From CAXBBB01 sp963793245 (GTDB lineage Bacteria > Bacteroidota > Rhodothermia > Rhodothermales > BA12): DNA of 64,000 nucleotides. This document shows, in pieces, positions 53,706-62,721 of the stretch; positions within the stretch are counted from its first letter, which is position 1; every line of letters begins with the position of its first letter. Location of the stretch: positions 868,001-932,000 of the forward strand of contig CAWBZG010000002.1 in NCBI GenBank assembly GCA_963793245.1. The letters run 5' to 3'. The notes under the pieces were generated by a model, which ran no database searches, was not told where the DNA came from, and was given only the letters and a program-made list of their open reading frames with translations. The translations under genes and the position numbers were made by a program.

Positions 53706-55324
53706 CAAAATCCGAGGCTTTCGAGCATCGCGAGGACGGCGGTGCGCATGGCGGTGGGGTCGCCGGAAGGAGAGGCGAGAAGCGGAGCGCCGGACTGCTC
53801 GTTGACGAGCGGAAGGGACCACAGGCCGACGATGGGCTGATTGTTCGCGTTCAAGCGCATCGAGACGACGTCCGAGTTGCCGGTCCACGGTCCGCTGCCC
53901 CTGCCGACACGCACGCGGTACGTCCAGTCGCCGCGATAGAGCGGGACGGTGCGTCCGCCGCTGCCGAGGTAGGGAAGCGTAGAGATGTAGAACTGCTGGG
54001 CTTCGAGCGGCGGAAGGGCTACGTTTGTGCCCGGTACCGTGTTGACGGGCGTGATCGATGCACCGCTCGAAATCGAGAGCGAACGCAGACTGTCGGGCAG
54101 CGGCACCAGTTCGGCGATAGGCAGCAAGAAGAGCGCCGGGTTGTCGGCGTTGTCGGCCAAGTCAGCGCTCTGGGGAAGGGTCACCGGAACGTGGACCATC
54201 ATCGTGCCGCCGCCATCGAAGAACAGATTCAGCGCCGGAGCCGCGAACGGGAGGTTGTTACTCGTCGGGCTGTTCGTCGCTGCCGACCCGACCCAGTAGA
54301 TGCGTTTCCAACGGGCGAACGTCTGCAGCAGCGCCGGTTCTTGCGAAGGCCCGAGCAAGGGCGAGCGGTTCGAGTTTCCTGCAGATCCCGTCGTGAACGG
54401 CAGGTTGATGTTCCACAGGTCGACTTGATCCCCAACTTGCTCTTTGAGCAGGTCCATGTGGTAGTCGATTACGGTCGGGGCGGCGCTGTTACGGAAATCG
54501 TTGACCAGCAGCACGTCACTCGTGCGGCCTTTGACGTACCACGTGTCCGACGATCCGGCGGCGGGATAGCGTGCCCACGCGCTCGTCGTATCGGTCTGGT
54601 CGACGCTGCGGACGTAGAACACGTTGTCGGCGTCGAGTTTGAGGCCGGGGGCGTCGATGCCAGTCGCCTGAAACGCGCGCCCAGCGAAGACGCGGGCCGA
54701 CACGGTCGTGTTGCTCAGCGGGTCGCTCGGGCCAAGTAGGGTCACGTAGCGCGTGTCGGGCGGTAGCGCGATAGGGTTGGTCGAGTCGTTGAGCGCGATC
54801 TCGATGCGCGCCAGGTTGCCGTCGCCTTCTGGATCGCCTGCGATGAAGCCGAACGAAAAGACGTCGAACGTGGTGTCGGGCGGAAGCTCGAACGCATCGA
54901 CCGACGCCGTCGGCGGGCTGTTGCGGACGGGGTAGATGGTGCTGGCGGGGGAGGGATCGGCCAGATTCTCGTTGTCGACGGCGCGAACCTCTACACCGAC
55001 GTTTGCCGTCGATGCGCCGCGTGGGATCGGCAGCAGCAGCAGCGTGTCCGTCGACGTCGTGAACGACCAATCACTAACCGGACCGTCTGGACCGACGATG
55101 CGCAACTCAAAGCCGGAGACGTAGCCATCGGGGTCCGTACCGGTCCACGAGAGCGCGACAGTCGACGCCAGCCGTCGGCCTTCGCCCAGATTGTCGACGA
55201 GCGACGAGTCGGCAATCGATAGCTCGGTCGTCGGGGGTTGGTTGGCGAGCGGATCGCCGTCCAGTCCAGCGTCGCACGCGGCGAGCACCAGGATCAGGAC
55301 GAAAGGGAGGAGGCGGTAGGGCAC
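53705..55324 (-). CDS. Lipoprotein with Ig/FN3-like domains
   Basis: 539 residues from GTG 55324. Lipobox LAAC in FVLILVLAACDAGLDGD. Two beta-sandwich units: about 30-125 (NQPPTTELSIADSSL, LSWTGTDPDGYVSGFELRIV) and about 135-250 (NSPPTASVDAFELPPDTTFD, AGDPEGDGNLARIEIALNDS), then a C-terminal alpha/beta region starting VLLVNDFRNSAAPTVIDYHM. Text such as FDGGGTMMVHVPVTL recalls the fold of proteins acting as surface partners. No named family. It lies directly before the TonB receptor gene with coupled translation, so it is likely a receptor-associated surface lipoprotein. Confidence 0.75.
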   Translation of the reverse strand: MPYRLLPFVLILVLAACDAGLDGDPLANQPPTTELSIADSSLVDNLGEGRRLASTVALSWTGTDPDGYVSGFELRIVGPDGPVSDWSFTTSTDTLLLLPIPRGASTANVGVEVRAVDNENLADPSPASTIYPVRNSPPTASVDAFELPPDTTFDVFSFGFIAGDPEGDGNLARIEIALNDSTNPIALPPDTRYVTLLGPSDPLSNTTVSARVFAGRAFQATGIDAPGLKLDADNVFYVRSVDQTDTTSAWARYPAAGSSDTWYVKGRTSDVLLVNDFRNSAAPTVIDYHMDLLKEQVGDQVDLWNINLPFTTGSAGNSNRSPLLGPSQEPALLQTFARWKRIYWVGSAATNSPTSNNLPFAAPALNLFFDGGGTMMVHVPVTLPQSADLADNADNPALFLLPIAELVPLPDSLRSLSISSGASITPVNTVPGTNVALPPLEAQQFYISTLPYLGSGGRTVPLYRGDWTYRVRVGRGSGPWTGNSDVVSMRLNANNQPIVGLWSLPLVNEQSGAPLLASPSGDPTAMRTAVLAMLESLGF

Positions 55325-55418
55325 GTCGGAGAGAGTAGGGCCGGAGCCGGGGTTTCACTGAGGAGGGTGCGCGGGGCGCAGCCTTCGCAAGGAAAGCGCG
55401 GTAGAGATCGGCGAGAGA

Positions 55419-55462
55419 TAAAAAAGATGGAGCGGCGAGCCAGTCGTTCGGCCCGCCGCTCC
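55419..55462 (-). terminator. Intrinsic terminator after the T9SS-cargo gene
   Basis: 9-bp stem (GGAGCGGCG / CGCCGCTCC) around a 16-base loop, followed on the minus strand by ATCTTTTTTAT. It lies 8 bases after the stop of the 739-residue secreted protein gene and separates it from the lipoprotein-TonB genes. Confidence 0.8.
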
Positions 55463-55469
55463 TCTCCTA

Positions 55470-57689
55470 TTAGCGCGTCACGACGAGTTGCGTCGTAGCC
55501 GTGCGGCCTTCGCTCGTCAGGCGGACGAGGTAGAGACCGGAGGCGAGGTTCGAGGCGTCGAACGAGACCGTTTGCGATCCTGCCGGGCGAGCGCCTTCCA
55601 CGAGCGTGGCGACGGTGCGGCCCATCAGGTCGTAGACAACGACGCTAGCGTCAGCCGAACGCTCCAGCGAGAAGTGCAGCGAGGCGCCGCCGTTGGTCGG
55701 GTTCGGGAACGCCGCGTCGAGACCGAAGCCCAGCGCGTCGATGGCGTCGCCGATGGCCGTGGCCGTCGCCACGTCGCTCTCGACTTCGGGCAGCAGCTTG
55801 TAGTTGCCGAACGAGAACGTGAAGACACCCTGGATGCTGGAGAACACGTCTCCAGCGGTGAGGGTCGTGTTGAAGCTCTGCGGGAAGGCCGCCGAAGCGT
55901 CGTCGCCGCGGATACCGTCCGAGTCGCCGGTCGTCGCGAAGGCGAACTCACCGAAGTTGCGGTCTCCGTCCGGGTTGGCCGATACGACCGTCACGTCTTC
56001 GAAGCGGAGCAACATGCTCTCGTGCGCTTCGGCGATGGACGGCTCTTGCAAGACAGTCGTCGTGACCGTCTTGTAGTCGTACGGCGTTACCTGCGTCGGC
56101 GCGGCGAACTCCAGGCTCTGAAGCTGCGTCAGGCCGTTGAACTCGCTCAGCTGAGCCGACGTGATCGTGATCTGATCGCCACGCATCAGCGTTTCGGTGT
56201 TGGCCTGCGTACGAACGGCGATGCCGGTTCCGGCAGCGAGCGTCGGGTCGTCCTGGATCGTGACGATGTTCGACGTGTCCGGGCGCGACATGACGACAGC
56301 CGTGATGTCGAACAGATCGGTCGTGAACGAGACCGCTCCGGCGATGGGGCTGTTGGCAACGATGCCGCGTGCCTGCGAGATCGACGAGATGGCCGACGAG
56401 CGAGCGTAGGTAAGGAAGTCACCCGAGGTCGTCGTGTCGCCTTCGCTGTCCGTAGCGACTACGTAGTACACGAGGTACGAGTCGTCGGCCAGGGCACCGG
56501 CGGGGATGTTGCCTGCGAAGTTGTCATTCGACCCGGCGAGCAGCGGCACCGATGTGGTGTCGCCAGTCGTGCCGTTCTGCGTCGAGGCGTAGAAAACCTC
56601 TACGCTGCTGACCGAACGTCCATCACCGACGGAGGCCGTGACGGTAGCCGAAACGCCCAGGTCCGCGTCGCCTTTGGAGAAGCGCTCGGCGGTGACGCTG
56701 GCGATGTTCGGCGGAAGGGCGCCGGGGATGACTTCCAGATCGCCGAATTCGAACGGGTTGATAGCGAGCTTGTAGTCCGGGTTGTACCGGTTTGTAAAGT
56801 CGCCCACCGCTTCGAGGAAGCCTTGGACGTTGACCGTCGCGCCGATCTGGGGCGGCGTGAAGACCGAATCCGGCGTGACCGTGAAGCCCGCGTTGATGTA
56901 GCCTTCGTTCGTGTTGCGGTCGTTGCGGTAGTTCAGGCTCACGTCCGACAGGTCGAGGGCGAGCGAGGCGTCCGAGTTGGTGAACGTCACGTTGAAGCGT
57001 TCATCGGCTGAGAACGAGGCTACTCCGTCGACTTTCAGGCCTTCGACGCGCACGTACTCCTGAGCGTACAGGTTGAAGTTGGCCGCGTTGATCGCCGACT
57101 GTGCCGCGTTCGCTGCTGGATCCTCAACGCCCGGAATGGCGATGTCGCCGATGTTGATGCTGATCGGATCGAGCAGCGTTTCGGACAGGCCGATGTCAGT
57201 CAGATCCTGGGCGACGAGCGTGATCGTCGTCGGTGAGATCTGCGGGGCGAGACCGAAGTAGTCGATCTGTCCGGTCACGGTGACGACGGCGCCTGGGGCG
57301 AGGTTCGTCAGTCCGCTCGTGGCGTAGTTGCCGTCGACCATTTGAGCCGTATAACCGGCGCGAAGCACGCCTGCCGATGTGACAGCCGAAGTGTCACGCA
57401 TGTAAACGTGGGCGCGGCCAGGGGCGGCTCCGTTGTTGGCGCTCGCGCGGCCCGAAAGCAGCGGATCGCTCAGGATGACAGCGGTAAACTGGATCGACTG
57501 ACCCGCAAACGGGCTGCGGAACAGACGGCTCAAGTCGGCAGGTTCGAGTGTGCCGATGTTGGCGGCGGCTTTGTCGAGCGAGTCCTGAGGCACGTCAAAC
57601 GCCTGCTTCAGGTTGACGACGGTTTGCGCCTGTACGCTCACCGGGAGGGCGAGCAGCACGAGCGCGAATGCGGTAACGATTCGTTTCAT
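55470..57689 (-). CDS. Secreted protein with type IX sorting domain and OB-fold-like domains
   Basis: 739 residues, ATG 57689, signal peptide IVTAFALVLLALPVSVQAQ. Two OB-fold-like regions (about 45-165: FTAVILSDPLLSGRASANNG, GAVVTVTGQIDYFG; about 435-640: FDITAVVMSRPDTSNIVTIQ, GDQITITSAQLSEFNGLTQL) flank an Ig-like region (about 325-420). The last 80 residues are a type A C-terminal domain for type IX secretion: AAFPNPTNGGASLHFSLERS, VVYDLMGRTVATLVEG, SGLYLVRLTSEG and a basic end. So it is exported by T9SS and attached to the surface or released. Similar OB-fold proteins may bind or cut nucleic acids or be structural; no catalytic motif is evident. Confidence 0.82.
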   Translation of the reverse strand: MKRIVTAFALVLLALPVSVQAQTVVNLKQAFDVPQDSLDKAAANIGTLEPADLSRLFRSPFAGQSIQFTAVILSDPLLSGRASANNGAAPGRAHVYMRDTSAVTSAGVLRAGYTAQMVDGNYATSGLTNLAPGAVVTVTGQIDYFGLAPQISPTTITLVAQDLTDIGLSETLLDPISINIGDIAIPGVEDPAANAAQSAINAANFNLYAQEYVRVEGLKVDGVASFSADERFNVTFTNSDASLALDLSDVSLNYRNDRNTNEGYINAGFTVTPDSVFTPPQIGATVNVQGFLEAVGDFTNRYNPDYKLAINPFEFGDLEVIPGALPPNIASVTAERFSKGDADLGVSATVTASVGDGRSVSSVEVFYASTQNGTTGDTTSVPLLAGSNDNFAGNIPAGALADDSYLVYYVVATDSEGDTTTSGDFLTYARSSAISSISQARGIVANSPIAGAVSFTTDLFDITAVVMSRPDTSNIVTIQDDPTLAAGTGIAVRTQANTETLMRGDQITITSAQLSEFNGLTQLQSLEFAAPTQVTPYDYKTVTTTVLQEPSIAEAHESMLLRFEDVTVVSANPDGDRNFGEFAFATTGDSDGIRGDDASAAFPQSFNTTLTAGDVFSSIQGVFTFSFGNYKLLPEVESDVATATAIGDAIDALGFGLDAAFPNPTNGGASLHFSLERSADASVVVYDLMGRTVATLVEGARPAGSQTVSFDASNLASGLYLVRLTSEGRTATTQLVVTR

Positions 57690-57740
57690 CTTGGAGATGG
57701 GTTGGGTTTGCGGAATTGGGTTGAGGTCGGTGGAGCGGCG

Positions 57741-59891
57741 CTACTTGATGAGCGCGAAGCGTCCGGTTTGCACGCGACCGCTGTCGAGGTCGCGAACAGA
57801 ATAGAGATAGAGGCCGGTCGCCGTATTGAGGTTGGCGTTCGAGAGTACGTCCCATGCGTGTTCGCCGCCAGCCACGACGCGTGCCGGACCGCTGAACGTG
57901 TCGAACCAGCGAATGTCGCCGTCGTAGCTCGCGCTCTCGTGCGTGAACCGGTCGACGACTTCGCCCGCCGTCGTGTAGATGCGGACTTCGGCGCGCGGGG
58001 GAAGGTTGTAGAAGTACAGCTTGCGGTCGCGTGTGCCGTCGCCGTCCCATGCCGCATTGACGCGGTACGGGTTGGGATAGACGCCGACTTCCATCTCATC
58101 GCCTTCGCGGGCAGGCGTGCCGGGGAAGACACGGACGGCGTTGGCAACTCGGCTCGACTCGAACTGAGGCAGCCCGACGCGCTCGTCGCCGCTGTCAAAC
58201 GCTGTAACGGATACGCCGTATTGCCAGCCGCTGTTGAGGCCTTCAAAGGTGTAGGCGTACGCATACTGAGTCGAATCGCCCTCGAACGTGCGCGGTGTCG
58301 CCAGAGCTACTGCGTCGAAACCGGTGTTGAAGCCGCTTGTGTTGCCCGACTTGTCGAACGTCGCGGCGAGGATGGCGTCGCCCAGCGGGTCGCCGCTGCG
58401 GTCTGCGCCCAGCACGCTGCGGTAAATGCTGTAGCCTTCGAAGTCGAGTTCGCCCGTGACCGGGTCGCGCGATTCTTCGGACGAGCGATCCCAGTAGACC
58501 GTCACTTGCCCGGCATCGAGTTCGACGCGGACGTTGGGGGCGTTGGGCGGCTCAGGGATCAGGAATCGGTCTAGTACGCCGTTGCCGTTGACATCCTCGC
58601 CGGCATCCAGTTCGCCGTTGTAGTTGCGATCCTCTCCACCAAACGTGCGCCGCGCCCAGCCGATGTTGTCGACAAGCAAACTCCGGCTCTGACGCGTGTC
58701 GACGGGCTTTCCGGCGTCGTTCTGCAGGTTGTCGGGCTTGCGCGCGGCGACGAACGCAAACGTGGCGCTGAGCGACTGACCCGGTTCGAGCGAACGGTAG
58801 GGTCCGACGGCGGTCATCCCGAGCCAGTTGCCCTGCCCCGTACGTCCACCTTCGCGAAGCGTCGTGTACCAATTGGCGAGGGCGTCGCGGTAGTCTTGTT
58901 GCGACGGAAATCCGGTCGAGTCGGGAAACGGCGTCGCCATGCGCGTGTAGCGGTCCAAGTCGTCCTGCGGGCGCGAGAGGTCGGGGTCCGTGGCGCCCGA
59001 GAAGAGCCACCAGCGCGGCGTGACACCGGGTGCGGGGAGTCCGGCGGCCTCGAATCGGTCGCGGTTGGACGGGATGACGAACAATTCGTTGCCCGTTTGC
59101 GCGTCTGTGTAGGTGCCGCCCAGGTAGGTGATGGCGCCATACGTGTTGATCGACGGCTCAGCACCCCCCGCGTTGAACGCGTACGAGGTGTACAGCGAGT
59201 CGAGATAGCCCAGCCCTCCCTTGTTGAAGAACGCTCCCCCCGCATCGGTCGTCGTGTTGACGTTGCGAACCACCAAGTCGTGGTAGAGGCCGACGTAGAT
59301 GCTGTCCAAGGCGCTCTGGCTCACGTTGGTGATGTCGAACGTGACGATGACAAACGTCTCGGCGAACGGGAAGCTGTAGGCATACGACTTCTGCTCGACC
59401 TTGAGTCCGAGTCGCTCTCCAAAGTCGGCGACGGGCGTCTGGGTGCCGGGGACGAGTCGGAAGGTGTCCGCGTAGGCCGTCGTCAGGTCTTCGTGCGACG
59501 TCGAGCCGGGGAAGAAGAAGGGCGATTGGGGCAGCGACGAGCGGCGCGTGAAAGGGGCGATGGGGTTCATCTCGTAGCCGCCCGCTCCGGCACGGTAGCC
59601 CGCCCCCGAACTGATGGCGCCGCTGCGAACCGTGAGCCGACCCGTCGAGCGCTGAACGGCGCCGATCCAGAGTCCGGCTTCGAACAGGTGCTCGACGCCG
59701 CTGTTGAGTGGATACTCGAACGACGGCGCACCGGTGGGCGAGTTGCGGACGTTGCTCCTGCCGATAAACCCGGCGTTGGTCATCGTCAGGCCGACGTTGC
59801 CTACGTTGTGGAGCGCTTCTTCAAACGGTACCTGCGCCTGGGCCGGTAGTGCGGCGAGGGCGAACAGGCACAACGACAGGGCGCGAATCAT
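57741..59891 (-). CDS. Large secreted protein with FN3-like region and C-terminal sorting-like domain
   Basis: 716 residues from ATG 59891 (a TTG three codons earlier is in frame). Signal peptide ALSLCLFALAALPAQAQ. The N-terminal 400 residues are beta-rich with VGLTMTNAGFIGRSNVRNSP, LFEAGLWIGAVQRSTGRLTV, ETFVIVTFDITNVSQSALDS; a dockerin-like calcium pattern DRNYNGELDAGEDVNGNGVL lies near 430. An FN3-like unit follows (VTVYWDRSSEESRDPVTGEL, YAYTFEGLNSGWQYGVSVTA). The end (YPNPYRVNAAWDGDG, RKLYFYNLPPRAEVRIYTTA, TGLYLYSVRDLDSG, GRFALIK) is like FlgD/type IX sorting domains. First gene of the surface cluster; function unknown. Confidence 0.78.
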   Translation of the reverse strand: MIRALSLCLFALAALPAQAQVPFEEALHNVGNVGLTMTNAGFIGRSNVRNSPTGAPSFEYPLNSGVEHLFEAGLWIGAVQRSTGRLTVRSGAISSGAGYRAGAGGYEMNPIAPFTRRSSLPQSPFFFPGSTSHEDLTTAYADTFRLVPGTQTPVADFGERLGLKVEQKSYAYSFPFAETFVIVTFDITNVSQSALDSIYVGLYHDLVVRNVNTTTDAGGAFFNKGGLGYLDSLYTSYAFNAGGAEPSINTYGAITYLGGTYTDAQTGNELFVIPSNRDRFEAAGLPAPGVTPRWWLFSGATDPDLSRPQDDLDRYTRMATPFPDSTGFPSQQDYRDALANWYTTLREGGRTGQGNWLGMTAVGPYRSLEPGQSLSATFAFVAARKPDNLQNDAGKPVDTRQSRSLLVDNIGWARRTFGGEDRNYNGELDAGEDVNGNGVLDRFLIPEPPNAPNVRVELDAGQVTVYWDRSSEESRDPVTGELDFEGYSIYRSVLGADRSGDPLGDAILAATFDKSGNTSGFNTGFDAVALATPRTFEGDSTQYAYAYTFEGLNSGWQYGVSVTAFDSGDERVGLPQFESSRVANAVRVFPGTPAREGDEMEVGVYPNPYRVNAAWDGDGTRDRKLYFYNLPPRAEVRIYTTAGEVVDRFTHESASYDGDIRWFDTFSGPARVVAGGEHAWDVLSNANLNTATGLYLYSVRDLDSGRVQTGRFALIK

Positions 59892-59932
59892 GCGAGACAA
59901 ATAGGCCGGAAGTAAGAGGCAGAGGCAAAACG

Positions 59933-59940
59933 CAAAGCTA
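59933..59940 (-). promoter_or_regulatory. Bacteroidota-type -7 element candidate
   Basis: On the minus strand TAGCTTTG fits the TAnnTTTG -7 consensus used by Bacteroidota housekeeping sigma factors. It lies about 42 bases before the ATG of the 716-residue secreted protein. No matching TTTG at the -33 distance was found, so this is weak. Confidence 0.25.
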
Positions 59941-60022
59941 GCGAGGCGAAGCGCTTTCGTAGGGGTAAACTTAGACGCCCCGAACGCTTCTCCGTCTCAA
60001 TACCGTGTTAAGTAACGCCTCT

Positions 60023-60760
60023 ATGCCGGTAATTCAACCGCAACGCACTCAGCAACTTACCGCCTTTCTGCTCTTGGCCTGCCTGTCAGCCTGCGGCCCC
60101 GGCACAGCGGACGATGGCTCGCCCTACACCTTCGACGTGCCGACCGAGCACGGGATCGGTAAGACGTTTCACGGGCGCGAGATTGCCCGCGTCGAGGGAC
60201 ATGCCGATCACCTCGACCGACCGACGCGCGCCCTGTCCGAACTGCCCGAGCGGGTGCTCGACGTGATGGCGCTACGCCCCGACGAATCCATCGCAGACGT
60301 AGGGGCTGGGACGGGCTTCTTTACGTTCCGGTTGGCGCGGCGCGTCCCTAGCGGTGAGGTGTTCGCCATCGACATCGACTCGGATATGCTCGCGCTCATT
60401 TCGCTTCGGGCCGACTCGATGGGCGTGTCCAACGTGCGTCCTATCAAGGGGACGGAGCAATCGCCCGAGTTGCCCCCGCAGTCCGCCGACGCGGTCCTGA
60501 TCGTCGACAGCTACCACGAGTTCAGCTATCCCGCCGAAATGCTCGCCGGGCTACGCGAGGGGTTGCGCGACGGAGGGCGCCTCTTTCTCGTCGAATACCG
60601 AGGCGAAGACGACACACTCCCCGTCGACCGCCTGCACCGGATGACCGAAGCCCAAGTGCGGACGGAAGTCGAGGCTGCTGGATTTCGGTTCGTTACCAAC
60701 CACGCCGTTCTGCCGCAGCAGCACCTGTTGGTGTTCGAGCGGACCGACCGCGACGAGTGA
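60023..60760 (+). CDS. Class I SAM-dependent methyltransferase with lipoprotein signal
   Basis: 245 residues from ATG 60023 (a GTG six codons earlier is in frame). N-terminus LTAFLLLACLSAC is a lipoprotein signal, which is odd for an enzyme needing cytoplasmic SAM. The rest is a clear Rossmann methyltransferase: SIADVGAGTGFFTFRLARRV (motif I), GEVFAIDIDSDMLALI (motif II), SADAVLIVDSYHEFSYPAEM and LREGLRDGGRLFLVEYR. Related proteins with an export signal are known in several Gram-negative groups. It converges with the FKBP gene with no spacer between stop codons. Substrate unknown. Confidence 0.82.
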   Translation: MPVIQPQRTQQLTAFLLLACLSACGPGTADDGSPYTFDVPTEHGIGKTFHGREIARVEGHADHLDRPTRALSELPERVLDVMALRPDESIADVGAGTGFFTFRLARRVPSGEVFAIDIDSDMLALISLRADSMGVSNVRPIKGTEQSPELPPQSADAVLIVDSYHEFSYPAEMLAGLREGLRDGGRLFLVEYRGEDDTLPVDRLHRMTEAQVRTEVEAAGFRFVTNHAVLPQQHLLVFERTDRDE

Positions 60761-61471
60761 CTATCGGACGGCGTCGAGCGTCAGCGTGAAGTTTAGCACT
60801 TCGAAGCGCAGTTGGTGGTTCGAGCGCTTGCCATATTCGGTTTCGATCGTCCCGTAGCCCAGTCTCGGAGGAAACCGCACGCTTCGTCGTCCGCCGACTT
60901 TCATGCCCTCGACTCCACGGTCGAATCCATTCACGACGGATCCGCCGCCGACGGTGAGATTGAACGTGCCACTTCCGAACTCGGTGCCGTCGTCTCGTGT
61001 GCCGACGTAGGAGACGGTCACTACGGATCCGATGGTGGCTTCTTGGCCCGTGCCAACGACGATGTCATTCTGTGAGTATTCGACGGTGCCGGTGACGGTC
61101 ATCGTGTACTGAAGCGTCGCGTCTTTGGGGATGTTGCACGTGCCGCCCAGGTCGATCTCGCGTCCGCCAAAGGCCAGCGAAGGCGGGATCGTGACTTCGC
61201 GCGTACCGCCGACGCGCATCCCGTTCAGCCCCTGTTCGAGTCCCTCGATGTACTCCCCCGATCCGAGCGTCGTGTCGAATTTCTCTTCGGGAAAGCTGCA
61301 GCTTCCGACCACGCTGCCATTGACAGTCGCCTCGACGTGCATCCCCCGGTCGACTACTTCGCCGCTCCCGACACTGATTTCGCGGATGGTGATTTCGGCG
61401 TCGTCCTCGTTGGAGTCGCACGCGGCGACAAAGGGGAGGAGCAAGAGCAGGAACAGTAGCCGGGCAGTCAT
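60761..61471 (-). CDS. Lipoprotein with two FKBP-type prolyl isomerase domains
   Basis: 236 residues, ATG 61471. Lipobox VAAC in LFLLLLLPFVAACDSNEDD. Two FKBP-like units: about 25-125 (VEATVNGSVVGS, GEYIEGLEQGLNGMRVGGTR, VTIPPSLAFGG) and about 130-236 (VTVSYVGTRDDGTEFGSG, VNGFDRGVEGMKVGGRRSVR, FPPRLGYG). The Tyr/Phe/Gly pattern of the FKBP pocket is better kept in the second unit, so the first may be a degenerate copy. Likely a periplasmic folding catalyst anchored to the outer membrane. Confidence 0.85.
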   Translation of the reverse strand: MTARLLFLLLLLPFVAACDSNEDDAEITIREISVGSGEVVDRGMHVEATVNGSVVGSCSFPEEKFDTTLGSGEYIEGLEQGLNGMRVGGTREVTIPPSLAFGGREIDLGGTCNIPKDATLQYTMTVTGTVEYSQNDIVVGTGQEATIGSVVTVSYVGTRDDGTEFGSGTFNLTVGGGSVVNGFDRGVEGMKVGGRRSVRFPPRLGYGTIETEYGKRSNHQLRFEVLNFTLTLDAVR

Positions 61472-61622
61472 GAGGGCAGCGAAAAGGGGAAAAACGAATC
61501 GTCGGCCCCTCCCAACGGAAAAGGCCGACGATGTAACGCGAAACTACGCGTGGGACGTACGAAGAGGAGGCGAAACCTCGCGAACCGTCGCGTCCCGTGC
61601 GTGAGCGGAAACGCGGAGAGGG

Positions 61623-62576
61623 TTATCCCTGCGCCTGGATGCGTTCGAGGTTGGCGATGTTGTCGCGCACGTCCTGGGCGCTCTTATCGAGCATCGCGCG
61701 CTCGCTTTCGTCCAATTCGACCTCAATGACCTCGGCCACGCCGCCGCGTCCCAACCGGACCGGAGCACCGATGAACATCTCGTCGAGTCCGTACTCGCCT
61801 TTGAGCCAGACGGCGCACGGCAAGATGCGTCCGCTGTTTTTGACGATGCCTTCGACCATTTCGGCAGCCGCTGCGCCCGGTGCATACCACGCGCTCGTGC
61901 CCATCAAACCGACGATCTCGCCGCCGCCTTTCTTGGTACGCTCGACAATGGCGTCGATTTTATCAGCATCCATCAACTGCGGAAGCGGAATGCCGCCGAT
62001 CGTGGTGTAGCGGGGGAGCGGGACCATCGTGTCGCCGTGGCCGCCCATGAGCAGCGCCTGGATGTCGCGGACACTCACGCCCAACTCCATCGCGATGAAG
62101 GCGCGGTAGCGGGCCGTGTCGAGGACGCCTGCCATGCCCATCACGCGCTCGGACGGGAAGCCCGAGGCCATGTACGCGACGTACGTCATCACGTCGAGCG
62201 GGTTGGAAACGACGATCAGGATCGCGTCGGGGCTGTGCTTGGCGAACTGCTCGGTCACGCTCTTAACGATCGACGCGTTCTTGGCCAATAGGTCGTCGCG
62301 GCTCATGCCCGGCTTGCGCGGAAGACCGGCTGTGATGACGCAGATGTGCGATCCGGCGGTGTCGGCGTAGTCGGTCGTGCCGGTGATCTTGGTGTCGTAG
62401 AGGTGGATCGGAGCGGCCTCGACCATGTCGAGCGACTTGCCCTGCGGCACGCCGTCGACGATGTCTACGAGGACCACTTCGTCGACCATGTCTTTGCGGG
62501 CGACGCAGTCGGCGACGGTGGCTCCGACGTTTCCGGCGCCGATGACAGTGACTTTGATGGGGCTGAGCTTGGCCAT
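61623..62576 (-). CDS. mdh: Malate dehydrogenase (LDH-like type)
   Basis: TCA-cycle enzyme interconverting malate and oxaloacetate with NAD. 317 residues from ATG 62576 (MAKLSPIKVTVIGAGNVGAT). NAD-binding GAGNVGATVAD; substrate loop ITAGLPRKPGMSRDDLLAKN with the expected Arg residues, VSNPLDVMTY, and the catalytic His in MGGHGDTMVPLPRYTTIGGI. The KGGGEIVGLMG and SAWYAPGAAAAEM blocks match the LDH-like malate dehydrogenases of Bacteroidota and Chlorobi. The frame extends upstream to 62723 but without similarity. Confidence 0.95.
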   Translation of the reverse strand: MAKLSPIKVTVIGAGNVGATVADCVARKDMVDEVVLVDIVDGVPQGKSLDMVEAAPIHLYDTKITGTTDYADTAGSHICVITAGLPRKPGMSRDDLLAKNASIVKSVTEQFAKHSPDAILIVVSNPLDVMTYVAYMASGFPSERVMGMAGVLDTARYRAFIAMELGVSVRDIQALLMGGHGDTMVPLPRYTTIGGIPLPQLMDADKIDAIVERTKKGGGEIVGLMGTSAWYAPGAAAAEMVEGIVKNSGRILPCAVWLKGEYGLDEMFIGAPVRLGRGGVAEVIEVELDESERAMLDKSAQDVRDNIANLERIQAQG

Positions 62577-62721
62577 GGGGCGATCTTTGTTGGGTGAAGT
62601 AGTAAGGTGGAAAACGGCGACGCGGCGGGAAGCGTTTCCGCCGATGCCGACAAAGTCGATGCATTCCACCCGAACTCCGTTCCGCCCACGCGCTTTCCTC
62701 GACCAGTATTCCCCACGTCTC

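Noticed and set aside
55488..58574. Two long open frames (507 and 410 residues) opposite the secreted proteins
   Set aside because: Val/Arg/Asp-rich antisense readings without signals, domains or plausible starts.
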